This document shows positions 8,066-16,261 of a stretch of 64,000 nt of DNA, piece after piece (the first letter of the stretch is position 1; every line of letters begins with the position of its first letter). Under the pieces are notes generated by a model. That model was not told the DNA's origin. It made no database searches and worked only from the letters and a program-made list of their open reading frames with translations. The position numbers and the translations under genes are program-made. Source of the DNA: Subtercola boreus. Lineage in GTDB: Bacteria > Actinomycetota > Actinomycetes > Actinomycetales > Microbacteriaceae. The stretch spans positions 3,410,001-3,474,000 of the forward strand of contig NZ_VFOO01000001.1 of the NCBI RefSeq assembly GCF_006716115.1, in the 5' to 3' direction.

Positions 8066-9451
8066 ATGGGAACAGCAACACGCGGAACGAACGCCGTCGA
8101 CTGGGAGGAACGGGTCGACTTCGACCGCCTCCGGAGCGAACGGCTCGCCCGTCTGAAGGCCCAGCTCGCCACCTCGGAACTCGGCGCCGTTCTCGCCTTC
8201 GACTTCTCGAACATCCGCTACATGACGTCGACCCACATCGGCACCTGGGCGATGGACAAGCTCATCCGATTCAGCCTGCTGACCCGCGTGACCGACCCGA
8301 TCATGTGGGACTTCGGTTCGGCCGCCAAGCACCACTCCCTCTTCAACCCGTGGCTCGACCTGACCACGGCCGAGGCCGACGCCGACCCGCACGCGCCCCA
8401 CCACGGTGCGGTGAGGCCCCGCGCCGAGAGCGGCTCCCGCGCCGGCATCTCGACCCTCCGCGGAGCGTTCAGCCCCGACTCCGAGATCGCGGATCGCGTC
8501 GCTGCGAAGATCAAACGCGAACTCGAGAAGTTCGGCGTGCAAAACGAGCCACTCGGCGTCGACGTGATCGAGTTGCCGATCCTGTTCGCCCTGCAGAAGC
8601 TCGGCATCGAGGTCGTCGACGGCCAGCAGGTGTTCCTCGAAGCTCGCCGCGTGAAGACCGGTGACGAGATCTCGCTGCTCACGCAGGCTGCGTCGATGGT
8701 GGATGCGGCCTACGAAGACCTGTACGAATTTTTGAAGCCCGGCGTGCGCGAGAACGAGTGCGTCGGCCTCGTCTCGAAGAAGCTCTACGACCTCGGCAGC
8801 GAATACGTGGAAGGGGTCAACGCGATCTCGGGCGAGCGGTGCTCGCCGCATCCGCACGTCTTCTCCGACCGCCTGATCAGGCCCGGCGACCCGGCCTTCT
8901 TCGACATTCTGCACAGCTTCAACGGCTACCGCACCTGTTACTACCGCACGTTCGCGGTCGGTTCGGCGAGTTCGGCGCAGCACGACGCCTACAAGCGTGC
9001 CCGCGAATACATGGACCGCGCCATCGCCCTGGTGAAGCCTGGAGCGACGACGGCCGACATCGTGAAGGTCTGGCCGAAGGCGGAGGAGTTCGGCTTCCCC
9101 GACGAGGAGGCCGCCTTCGCCCTGCAGTACGGCCACGGGGTGGGCCTGTCGATCTGGGAGAAACCGATCTTCTCGCGGCTCGTCTCGCTCGAGCATCCGG
9201 AGACCCTCGTCGAGGGCATGGTCTTCGCGCTCGAGACGTACTGGCCGAGCGCCGACGGCTGGGGCGCCGCGCGCATCGAGGAGGAGATCGTTGTCACGGC
9301 CACCGGCTGCCAGATCATCACGAAGTTCCCGGCCGAAGACCTGCTCGTCGCCGGCAAGCGGTACTTCACGGTCGGTGGCGCGCTGCCGAACCTCCGCGAC
9401 TCGCAGTCTCACCTGAACACGGCCGCGGGTCGGGGCGAAGAGGGCGCCTGA
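8066..9451 (+). CDS. M24-family (creatinase/Xaa-Pro peptidase-like) protein
   Basis: A 461-aa two-domain protein: a creatinase N-terminal domain (about 20-190) and a C-terminal pita-bread domain with QYGHGVGLSIWEK, EGMVFALETYW and ARIEEEIVVT. The first metal Asp is D280 (PAFFDIL). The second, normally 11 residues on, is Cys291 in GYRTCYYRTF. Thus one of five metal ligands is missing, as in non-metal creatinase-type hydrolases. I chose ATG 8066, nine codons inside the longest frame, because AGAGGG sits 8 nt upstream. It overlaps the next gene by one base. It may hydrolyse an amidine or C-N substrate rather than a peptide. Confidence 0.85.
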   Translation: MGTATRGTNAVDWEERVDFDRLRSERLARLKAQLATSELGAVLAFDFSNIRYMTSTHIGTWAMDKLIRFSLLTRVTDPIMWDFGSAAKHHSLFNPWLDLTTAEADADPHAPHHGAVRPRAESGSRAGISTLRGAFSPDSEIADRVAAKIKRELEKFGVQNEPLGVDVIELPILFALQKLGIEVVDGQQVFLEARRVKTGDEISLLTQAASMVDAAYEDLYEFLKPGVRENECVGLVSKKLYDLGSEYVEGVNAISGERCSPHPHVFSDRLIRPGDPAFFDILHSFNGYRTCYYRTFAVGSASSAQHDAYKRAREYMDRAIALVKPGATTADIVKVWPKAEEFGFPDEEAAFALQYGHGVGLSIWEKPIFSRLVSLEHPETLVEGMVFALETYWPSADGWGAARIEEEIVVTATGCQIITKFPAEDLLVAGKRYFTVGGALPNLRDSQSHLNTAAGRGEEGA

Positions 9452-10347
9452 TGCCCGCCACCGTCGGCTTCGTCGGCCTCGGCACCATGGGCACGGCGAT
9501 GGTCGCGCACCTGTTGGCGACCGGCCATTCGGTTGTCGTCTGGAACCGCTCCGCGAAGGCGTCGGATGCCCTGGCCGCCCTCGGCGCGACGAAAGCCGAC
9601 AGCGTGCACGACGTGCTTCAGACCGGTCTCGTCTTCTCCATCCTCTCGAACGACGCCGCGGTGACGGAGGTGTTCTCGGCCGACGAACTCGCCGGAGCCC
9701 CCGAGGGCACCCTGCACGTCAACATGGCCACCGTCAGCGCCGCCACCGCCACCGAGCTCGACCGGATGCACCGCGAACACGGAGTGGCCTACGTGGCAGC
9801 TCCCGTACTCGGACGCTCGACGGTCGCCGAGCAGGGCGCGCTGACGGTGCTCGCGGCCGGTGCCGACGCCGATCTCGCGCGCGCCATGCCGTACCTCGAG
9901 GCGATGGGCCGCCGCGTCTGGACGCTCGGCATCGACCCCGCCGCGGCGAACATAGCGAAGATCTCGATGAACTACCTGATCATCCATGCGTTGCAGGCGA
10001 TGGCTGAATCGCTCACCCTCCTCGACGCGAACGGCGTGAGCGTCTCGACCTTCGTCGACGTCATGGCCGACAGCCTGTTCCCGGGCCCCGTCTACTCCGG
10101 CTACGGAGCCCTGATCGCCGACCGGCGCTACCAGCCGGCCGGCTTCACGACAGAGCTCGGCCTCAAAGACCTCGGGCTCGCGGAGCAGGCCGCATCCGGA
10201 GCCGGAGTCGCCCTCGCCACCGCAGCAGACCTCCGGCAGGTGTTCGAGGCGGCCATCACAGGCGGTCACGCCGACGATGACTGGTCGTCGATCGCCGAAG
10301 TCACCCGGGCCGGGTCGGCCGGCCTCCCAACCACTACCGTCAACTAG
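9451..10347 (+). CDS. NAD(P)-dependent 3-hydroxyisobutyrate dehydrogenase-family protein
   Basis: A 298-aa beta-hydroxyacid dehydrogenase. It has the Rossmann motif VGFVGLGTMGTAMVAHL at the N-terminus, a substrate-binding APVLGRSTVAEQGALTVL segment, and the probable catalytic Lys in ANIAKISMNYL. Asn at WNRSAKA after beta-2 favours NADP. ATG 9451 overlaps the M24 stop (TGATG), so it is translationally coupled. It is expected to oxidise a beta-hydroxyacid or reduce a semialdehyde formed in the same pathway. Identity beyond the family cannot be set. Confidence 0.88.
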   Translation: MPATVGFVGLGTMGTAMVAHLLATGHSVVVWNRSAKASDALAALGATKADSVHDVLQTGLVFSILSNDAAVTEVFSADELAGAPEGTLHVNMATVSAATATELDRMHREHGVAYVAAPVLGRSTVAEQGALTVLAAGADADLARAMPYLEAMGRRVWTLGIDPAAANIAKISMNYLIIHALQAMAESLTLLDANGVSVSTFVDVMADSLFPGPVYSGYGALIADRRYQPAGFTTELGLKDLGLAEQAASGAGVALATAADLRQVFEAAITGGHADDDWSSIAEVTRAGSAGLPTTTVN

Positions 10348-10387
10348 GGCGCAGAACGCCAACCCCCATGCAAAGGAGCATCACGAC

Positions 10388-11446
10388 ATGAAGGCAGCTG
10401 TCTTCCACGGCGCGAAGGACATCCGCGTCGAGAACGTCGCCGACCCCACCGACGTCGGCGCGTTCGACGTTCTGCTGAAGCCGTACTGGTGCGGCGTCTG
10501 CGGAACCGACCTGCACGAGTACGCGATGGGTCCGATCGTGATCCCGTCGTCGCCGCACCCGCTGAACGGGTCGACCGCCCCGCAGATCCTCGGCCATGAG
10601 TTCTCGGCCGAGATCGTCGAGGTCGGCCGCAGTGTCACGCATCTGCGGCCCGGCCAGCGCGTCTCGGTCATGCCGCTGCTCTTCTGCGGCGTCTGCTACT
10701 ACTGCCGCCGCGGCCTCAACCACCTGTGCCAGAAGATGGCCTGCGTCGGCCTGAGCTTCGCCTGGGGCGGTATCGCCGAACTCGCGATCGTCCCCGCCAG
10801 CCACGTGAGCGTGCTGCCCGATGGCGTCAGCGACCTGCAGGGCGCGCTCGTCGAGCCCGGCGCGGTCGCGGCCTACGGGGTCGACACCGCCCAGGTGCGC
10901 CCGGGCGACTCGGTGCTCATCACCGGGGCCGGCCCGATCGGCGCGCTCGCCTCGCTCTACGCCGCCTCCCTCGGTGCCACCGTCTTCATCTCGGAGGTCA
11001 ACCCGGTGCGCGCCGCCCTGGCCCGGTCTCTGGATGTCGGGGAGGTGCTCGACCCGACCCAGCTCGATGTCGCCGCCTACCTCAAAGACCTGAACGGCGG
11101 GGTCGGTGTGGATGCCGCGATCGAGTGCTCGGGCAACGAGCGCGCCCTCAACACCGCCATCGCCGCGGTTCGGAGTGCCGGCCGCATCTCGCAGACCGGC
11201 CTCCACACGAAGGCCGCCGCCATCGACCCGATGGTGCTCTCGGAGCACGACATCACCCTCTCGGGCACCTGGTGCTACCCGGTCACCGACTGGCCGCGCA
11301 TCGTCGACCTGATCGCGCGCGGACGGTACCCCGTCGAGAAGGTCGTCAGCGCCCAGATCGCGATGGAGGACGTGGTCGCCAAGGGCTTCGAAACGCTGCT
11401 GTCGCCGTCGGGCGACCAGGTGAAAGTGCTGGTGAACGCGCGATGA
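10388..11446 (+). CDS. Zinc-dependent 2,3-butanediol dehydrogenase-like MDR
   Basis: A 352-aa medium-chain dehydrogenase/reductase. Catalytic-zinc motifs are CGVCGTDLHEY and LGHEFSAEIVEVG; the structural zinc lobe is complete (CGVCYYCRRGLNHLC). The nucleotide loop is GAGPIGALA. The stretch between the first Cys and GHE (PLNGSTAPQILGHE) is typical of (R,R)-butanediol dehydrogenases, and a diol/acetoin substrate would fit the acetoin-dehydrogenase-like E1/E2 upstream. ATG 10388 has AAAGGAG before it; the open frame extends further upstream. It overlaps the next gene by ATGA. Confidence 0.85.
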   Translation: MKAAVFHGAKDIRVENVADPTDVGAFDVLLKPYWCGVCGTDLHEYAMGPIVIPSSPHPLNGSTAPQILGHEFSAEIVEVGRSVTHLRPGQRVSVMPLLFCGVCYYCRRGLNHLCQKMACVGLSFAWGGIAELAIVPASHVSVLPDGVSDLQGALVEPGAVAAYGVDTAQVRPGDSVLITGAGPIGALASLYAASLGATVFISEVNPVRAALARSLDVGEVLDPTQLDVAAYLKDLNGGVGVDAAIECSGNERALNTAIAAVRSAGRISQTGLHTKAAAIDPMVLSEHDITLSGTWCYPVTDWPRIVDLIARGRYPVEKVVSAQIAMEDVVAKGFETLLSPSGDQVKVLVNAR

Positions 11447-12426
11447 AGGCACTGCAGTACACGGTGCAGGATGTCGCGGAGGTGGTTGATCTCGACGTGC
11501 CGGCCCTCGCCGACGACGAGGTTCTCGTCGCGGCCCGCCGGGTCGGAGTGTGCCACTCGGACATCGACCTGCTCGAAGGCCGGTACATCATCCCGTTCAG
11601 CTACCCGCTGATCCCGGGGCACGAGTGGTCGGGGGAGGTCGCCGCCGTCGGGTCGCGTGTGACGTCGTTCGCGGTCGGGGACCGGGTCGTGGGGGAGTGC
11701 GTGATCGGCGCCGACCACTTCGGCTTCTCGATCTCGGGCGCCGCCGCCGAGTACTTCGTGGCCAAGCCGTCGTGGTTGCACAGGCTGCCCGACGAGCTCT
11801 CGTTCGCCGACGGAGCGCTCGTCGAACCGTTCAGCGTGGCGTACTACGCGCTGCGGCGGGTCGGAAACGTCGACGCCAGCGACACTCTCGTCGTGCTCGG
11901 TGCCGGTCCGATCGGCCTCGCGGTGACCGCTGCCGCCTCCGCCCTCGGGGCGCAGGTCATCGTCGTCGAGCCTGCTGAGGGCCGGCGGGCGATCGCGGTG
12001 CAGTTGGGCGCGGCGTCGGCCGTGCATCCGGATGCCGCATCGGACGCCGTTCTCGCCCTGTCGGCCGGTCGCGGGGCCGACGTCGTGGTGGAGTGCAGCG
12101 GACGCCCCGAGGTGATGGCCCAGGCTCTCGAACTCGCCGGCTTCCGCGCCCGCGTCGCCTACATCGGCATCGACGTGGGCCGCCTGGCGAACGCCCGCCT
12201 CGGCCTGATCCAGTCGAAGGAGCTGACCATCACCGGGTCGATCGGTTCACCCGGTGTCTGGCCCGAGACGCTGCGCTTCCTGGCCGGCGCTCGCATCGAC
12301 CTCAGCCCCCTGATCACCCAGGTCTTCGCCGCCGACGAAGCCCTCGCCGCCCTGGCTGCCGCCCACAACCCAGCCACCACGATCAAAGCGCACATCGAGT
12401 TCGCGGCCCCCACCCTCCCTGTGTGA
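11443..12426 (+). CDS. Zinc-type alcohol dehydrogenase-like MDR lacking the structural zinc site
   Basis: A 327-aa MDR with catalytic motifs CHSDIDLLEGRY and IPGHEWSGEV, and a VLGAGPIGLAV cofactor loop with following acidic Glu (VVEPAEG, NAD-type). The four-Cys structural lobe is absent: the equivalent stretch VVGECVIGADHFGF has only one Cys. That resembles sorbitol- and threonine-dehydrogenase-like paralogues that dispense with structural zinc. It is coupled to the upstream MDR (ATGA overlap) and ends the operon: the stop abuts a 60-bp palindrome. It probably handles a polyol or hydroxy acid. Confidence 0.85.
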   Translation: MKALQYTVQDVAEVVDLDVPALADDEVLVAARRVGVCHSDIDLLEGRYIIPFSYPLIPGHEWSGEVAAVGSRVTSFAVGDRVVGECVIGADHFGFSISGAAAEYFVAKPSWLHRLPDELSFADGALVEPFSVAYYALRRVGNVDASDTLVVLGAGPIGLAVTAAASALGAQVIVVEPAEGRRAIAVQLGAASAVHPDAASDAVLALSAGRGADVVVECSGRPEVMAQALELAGFRARVAYIGIDVGRLANARLGLIQSKELTITGSIGSPGVWPETLRFLAGARIDLSPLITQVFAADEALAALAAAHNPATTIKAHIEFAAPTLPV

Positions 12427-12485
12427 TCGAGTGGGCGGTTTGGGCCCCGAATTCTGCGAATTGGGGCCCAAACTGCCCACTCGAT
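12426..12485. repeat. 60-bp palindromic element, copy A
   Basis: An almost perfect 60-bp inverted repeat with outer arms ATCGAGTGGGC and GCCCACTCGAT and inner TTTGGGCCCC / GGGGCCCAAA. Only one mismatch and one indel are seen over 27-bp arms. Two related 60-bp copies occur at 42619 and 51079, each just downstream of a plus-strand gene. It may serve as a terminator and/or be a REP-like or non-autonomous mobile repeat. Confidence 0.9.
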
Positions 12486-12521
12486 TGCGTTGGGGGTGAG
12501 GCCGCTCGCTATGCTCGCGAA

Positions 12522-13475
12522 ATGACAGCTGAACGACCCCGCAGGCGGCGGTTCCCGTGGCAGGTCGTTGCTGCCGTTCTCGTGGCGGCGCTCGTCTATG
12601 CCGTTATTGTTTTGCTGTACGCGGGTGGACTGCGGGAGTCGAGCAACAGCTGCGTGCAGGTTGTGCAGGGTGATGAAAGCGACCTCGTCACAGTGAGCCT
12701 TCAGCCTGCGTCCGTGAACGCGGTCAACCAACGGCTGGAGTTTCAGCTGACGCTGTTTCCGCCGACCAGTCTGCTCGACCCCGACGGCTTCACCGCGAAC
12801 CAGAAGATCAGCCTGTTGACCTTCCCTGTTGACGGGTCGAGCGTGCTGACCTTCGCGGAGGGGGAGGCCCTCGGCAGTTCGACCCAGTCCGACTATGCCA
12901 AGGGCATCGTCGAAGAGTGGCCGTTCGACAGCTACCGCGCCGACCTGACGACATTTGCTTTCACCGGCGAGGGCGACGACCGGATCGCCGTGCCCACCGA
13001 AGTGTGCCTCGACAACTCGGTGCCGGGCTGGCAGTTGCAAACCAGCCTGGTTCCCAGCAAGGATAACAGCGTCACCACGGCCGGCGGCGAAGTGCCGTTG
13101 CCCACCGTGGAGATCGTCGCCACACGCTCCGCGAGCACCGTCGCGTTCGGGATCCTGCTGCTCGGCCTGATGGCGGTCATCCCGGTGCTGGTGCTCTTCG
13201 TGGCCATCAGCGCCTACAACGGTCGTCGCAAAGTCGAGGCCACCCTCACCAGCTGGATCGGCGCGATGCTCTTCGCCGTGATTCCCCTCCGGAACTTCCT
13301 GCCCGGCTCGCCGCCGGTCGGCTCCTGGATCGACTACCTCGTCGTGCTCTGGGTGATCGTGGGCCTGGTCACCGGGCTCACCATCTACATCCTCGCCTGG
13401 AACCGCTGGGGCACCCGGGCCTCCCCCCGCGACCCCGCCCCCGCACCAGCCCCAGCCGAACCCGGCTCGCCCTGA
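12522..13475 (+). CDS. DUF4436-like membrane protein
   Basis: A 317-aa protein with an Arg-rich N-terminus, one N-terminal membrane helix (about 13-35), a roughly 165-residue extracytoplasmic domain with two Cys, then three C-terminal helices (about 205-230, 240-258, 268-292). It ends in a Pro/Ala tail. The layout and the C-terminal VEATLTSWIGAMLFAVIPLR followed by a Pro-rich loop and a further helix match the DUF4436 family as I recall it. Function is unknown. The ATG at 12522 has no clear SD. It lies between two large inverted repeats and is probably monocistronic. Confidence 0.75.
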   Translation: MTAERPRRRRFPWQVVAAVLVAALVYAVIVLLYAGGLRESSNSCVQVVQGDESDLVTVSLQPASVNAVNQRLEFQLTLFPPTSLLDPDGFTANQKISLLTFPVDGSSVLTFAEGEALGSSTQSDYAKGIVEEWPFDSYRADLTTFAFTGEGDDRIAVPTEVCLDNSVPGWQLQTSLVPSKDNSVTTAGGEVPLPTVEIVATRSASTVAFGILLLGLMAVIPVLVLFVAISAYNGRRKVEATLTSWIGAMLFAVIPLRNFLPGSPPVGSWIDYLVVLWVIVGLVTGLTIYILAWNRWGTRASPRDPAPAPAPAEPGSP

Positions 13476-13500
13476 CATCCGCACTCAGTCCGGGTCGGTT

Positions 13501-13552
13501 AAGGGACCCATATCGCGCCCGCAGATCTAGCTTGGCGCGATTTGGGTCCCTT
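13501..13552. repeat. 52-bp inverted repeat between convergent genes
   Basis: Arms AAGGGACCCATATCGCGCC and GGCGCGATTTGGGTCCCTT (19 bp, one mismatch) flank a 14-bp centre. It sits between convergent genes and could be a bidirectional terminator. Its architecture resembles the 60-bp palindromes but its sequence differs, so it may be a second repeat family. Confidence 0.85.
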
Positions 13553-13575
13553 CGTCGCGGGCGCCGCGGGACTGG

Positions 13576-14343
13576 TCAGCGCGGCGTGCGCCCGATGACC
13601 GTCCAGGCGGTGGCGTCGATCGTGAAGGGGATGGCCGGGAGCAATGTGCGCGCGTGGCGCTCGAGCTCAGCACGCCGATCCGGTTCGAGGGCGACGACGT
13701 AGGCACCGGCGGGACCGATGCCGAGGGTGAAGGGGTCCCACCATTCGGCGAACGTCGGGAAGGTGATGTCGACGGTCAACTCACCCGTAGTGACGTCGGT
13801 CAGGCCGGCGCGGGTGACCATCTCCAGCATGTCTCCTTCGCCTGTGCCCCGCGTGATCTCAGAGACGGATGCCGCGGGGTCCAGATCGAGCGCCGCCTGC
13901 TGGAAGACCCCCAGAGGTCCCCGGCTGCCCTTGAAGTCCCACACGTTGGCCGCGATCCGTCCTCCCCGCCGGGTGACGCGCGCCATCTCCCGGATGGCGA
14001 CCACAGGGTCGGCGATGAAGTGGATCACGAGTTGCGAGAGTGTCAGGTCGAAAGTGTCATCGGGGTAGGGCAGGGACTCGGCTCGGGCAATCTGGATGTC
14101 CGCGCCGGGAAATCGCGATCGCGCCGCGCTCACGAACGGTTCCGACGGATCGACGGCACTGACCTGGCCTGCTCCGAGCGCATCGATGAGCTCCTTCGTC
14201 AGAGCTCCGGGGCCGCACCCGACATCGAGCGCGAGATCCCCGTCGGTCGGTGCGATCGCCTCGACGAAGCGTTTCGCCAGCGGGGCCGAGAAGCGACCCA
14301 TGAAGCGGTCGTAGGATTCTGCGTTCTCGAAGTGTGGGGTCAT
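13576..14343 (-). CDS. SAM-dependent class I methyltransferase
   Basis: A 255-aa methyltransferase. Motif I is LALDVGCGPGALTKEL, motif II AVDPSEPFV, and the post-I segment DTFDLTLSQLVIHFI, followed by ARVTRRGGRIAANVWDF, as in Methyltransf_11/25 enzymes that methylate small molecules. I start it at ATG 14343 (TPHFENAESYDRFMGRFS), where family similarity begins; the frame runs 26 codons further up. It stands alone, convergent with the DUF4436 gene and 52 bp from GrpB. The substrate is unknown. Confidence 0.88.
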   Translation of the reverse strand: MTPHFENAESYDRFMGRFSAPLAKRFVEAIAPTDGDLALDVGCGPGALTKELIDALGAGQVSAVDPSEPFVSAARSRFPGADIQIARAESLPYPDDTFDLTLSQLVIHFIADPVVAIREMARVTRRGGRIAANVWDFKGSRGPLGVFQQAALDLDPAASVSEITRGTGEGDMLEMVTRAGLTDVTTGELTVDITFPTFAEWWDPFTLGIGPAGAYVVALEPDRRAELERHARTLLPAIPFTIDATAWTVIGRTPR

Positions 14344-14395
14344 GCCCCATTGTCGCCCCAGCGGTCGCGACAGGGAAGGAGTCCGGAAAGACGGT

Positions 14396-14956
14396 TCAGG
14401 GCACGCGGGCGGCGCGGGCACGGGCCTTGATCGCGAGGATCACCTCGGTCTTGGCGTCGGCGTAGTCGTTCATGTCGTTCCACGGGCGGCTGAGCAGGGC
14501 CCGCTTCGTGTTCTCGTAGAGGGCGCGGTCGGCGGCGTCCCGGCGCAGGTGGTCGCGGAGCAGCAGGTACTCGTCGACGGCCGGGTCGCCCCGTTCCAGC
14601 ACGTGCACGTGCACGTCGCGGGCGGGGGTGCGCACGAGGCGATGCGCGGGCTCCCGGACACGCTCGTAGCCCGCGGCCAGGAGCGTGTCGAGGTAGTCCT
14701 CTTCGGCGGTGATGTCGTCGACGACGACCACGATGTCGATGATCGGCTTCGCCGCCAGGCCCGGTACCGACGTCGAACCGATGTGCTCGACACCGACGTT
14801 CGACTCGGGGAGGGCATCCAGGATCCGCCGCCGGTGGTCGAGGTAGAGGCCCGCCCACCGGTCGTCGGGGTCGTGCAGCGAAACCGTGAGCGCCTCCGCG
14901 CCACCGACGATCTCGATGGTCGTCACGTCGGGTCGCCGCGGCGTGGGATTCGTCAT
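14396..14956 (-). CDS. GrpB-family nucleotidyltransferase-like protein
   Basis: A 186-aa protein with the GrpB signature VEHIGSTSVPGLAAKPIIDI at about 57-75 and ENTKRALL near the C-terminus. GrpB proteins are small relatives of the nucleotidyltransferase fold; some are linked to dephospho-CoA kinase and most have no proven reaction. ATG 14956 overlaps the stop of the LacI gene (ATGA), so it is co-transcribed with that regulator, though a functional link is unclear. The open frame continues upstream but family similarity starts here. Confidence 0.88.
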   Translation of the reverse strand: MTNPTPRRPDVTTIEIVGGAEALTVSLHDPDDRWAGLYLDHRRRILDALPESNVGVEHIGSTSVPGLAAKPIIDIVVVVDDITAEEDYLDTLLAAGYERVREPAHRLVRTPARDVHVHVLERGDPAVDEYLLLRDHLRRDAADRALYENTKRALLSRPWNDMNDYADAKTEVILAIKARARAARVP

Positions 14957-16035
14957 GAGGTGCCCGTTTCCCTGGTGCCGGTGTCGGCGCTGGTGCCGCC
15001 GCCGTCGGTGTGAAGCCACGATCCCGTCGACTCGCGCGGCACGACGCGCACGGCACCGCGTCGGACGCCCCGTGCGGTGGTGCCGCCGATCGCCGCCACG
15101 AGTTCGAGCGCGGCCGACCGGCCCAGTTGCTCGAGGTTCATCTCGACGCTGGTGAGAGGTGGGCGCGCCTCTTCGGCGAGCAGGTCCCAGTTGTCGAAGC
15201 CCATCACGGCCACGTCGTCGGGAACGCTCCGCCGGCTCTCGCGCAGCTGGTCGAGGGCGCCCCGGGCGAGCTGGTCGCTGCCGCAGAGCAGCGCGTCGAA
15301 CTGCACGCCCGATTCGACGAGGGACTCCGTGCAGCGCCGCCCCCACCGTTCGCCCCACGGCCCGAACAGGTCCGCTCCGCCGACGAGCGACAGGCCCTCC
15401 TCCGCGAGTCGCGACGTCGCTCCCGCCACGCGATCCTGCGCGGCCGAGTACGACGGGTCGCCGTTGATGAACGCGATCCGCCGCCGCCCCCGCGAGAGCA
15501 GGTGATCGACGGCCTGCCGCCCGGCGTCGAAGTTGTCGGGTGTGAACGACAGGTCTGCGGGGTCGTCGGAGGGGGCGTAGACGTACACCACCGGTACCTT
15601 CAGGCCGGCAGTGAGGGATGCCCGGGGGTTCGTCGTGCGCCCGACGACCAGCAGGCCATCCACCCTCTTCGCCAGCAGCATGCCGAGCTGGTGCCGTTCG
15701 CGGATCGAGTCACTGCGGGCATCCGCCAGCAGCACCGAGGTCGAGCCGGCACCGAACGCGTCTTCGGCGCCGAGCAGCACGGGCAGCACGAAGCGGTTGT
15801 CGAGGTCCTGGGTGAGCATGCCGATGGTGCCGGTGGTGGCGGAGTTGAGGGCCTTCGCGAAGGGGTTCGGTGTGAACGAGAGGGTGGCCGCCGCGTCGAG
15901 CACACGCTGGCGCGTCTCGGCGCGCACCTGGCTGACGCCGTTCATCGCCTTCGAGGCGGTGGCGAGCGAGACCCCGGCGAGCTGGGCGACATCGGTCAGC
16001 GTGGTCGCGCCGGTGCCGCGCTTCCTGCCGTCCAT
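14953..16035 (-). CDS. LacI-family transcriptional regulator
   Basis: A 360-aa repressor. The N-terminal HTH and hinge (LTDVAQLAGVSLATASKAMN, about 13-32) are followed by a periplasmic-binding-like sensor domain (about 65-335) with the family motifs GRRRIAFINGD and VAVMGFDNWDL. It is divergent from the GH31/GH127 sugar-uptake operon and most likely represses it, being released by the imported sugar. Candidate ACCGAAA doublets lie in the 226-bp divergent spacer. It ends overlapping the GrpB start. Confidence 0.93.
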   Translation of the reverse strand: MDGRKRGTGATTLTDVAQLAGVSLATASKAMNGVSQVRAETRQRVLDAAATLSFTPNPFAKALNSATTGTIGMLTQDLDNRFVLPVLLGAEDAFGAGSTSVLLADARSDSIRERHQLGMLLAKRVDGLLVVGRTTNPRASLTAGLKVPVVYVYAPSDDPADLSFTPDNFDAGRQAVDHLLSRGRRRIAFINGDPSYSAAQDRVAGATSRLAEEGLSLVGGADLFGPWGERWGRRCTESLVESGVQFDALLCGSDQLARGALDQLRESRRSVPDDVAVMGFDNWDLLAEEARPPLTSVEMNLEQLGRSAALELVAAIGGTTARGVRRGAVRVVPRESTGSWLHTDGGGTSADTGTRETGTS

Positions 16036-16082
16036 CGCCCACCTCCATCGTCGGCTCGTGCCCCGCGAACCAGCCCGGGTCT

Positions 16083-16213
16083 TACCGAAACCTTACCGAA
16101 AACGTCGTCGTGTCTGCACCAGCTTTCCGTCGCCACAGGGCCGAAAATTGTTCTTGACGCGGGCATCCGACCGCCATAGAGTCATTCCCGAAACTACTTT
16201 CGGTCTTTCGGTA
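16083..16213. promoter_or_regulatory. Candidate LacI operator region with ACCGAAA doublets
   Basis: Two ACCGAAA boxes lie in tandem at about 16083-16100 (TTACCGAAACCTTACCGAAA), and two occur in opposite orientation at 16198-16213 (TTTCGGTCTTTCGGTA). The pairs face each other across the divergent promoter between the LacI gene and the binding-protein gene. The box spacing of about one helical turn within each pair suggests cooperative binding. Inferred. Confidence 0.5.
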
Positions 16214-16261
16214 CGAAATGACCGACACCGTGTGAACACGTCACATTCAGAGAGGAATACC

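Noticed and set aside
8066-9451. M24 protein as a DddP-type DMSP lyase
   Set aside because: As I recall DddP, its metal site uses additional Asp residues. Here only D280 is present and the partner is Cys291, and no DMSP-pathway genes are adjacent.
12426-12485. Palindromes as insertion-sequence ends
   Set aside because: No transposase frame lies between or next to any copies and no target-site duplication is evident; a non-autonomous repeat remains possible.
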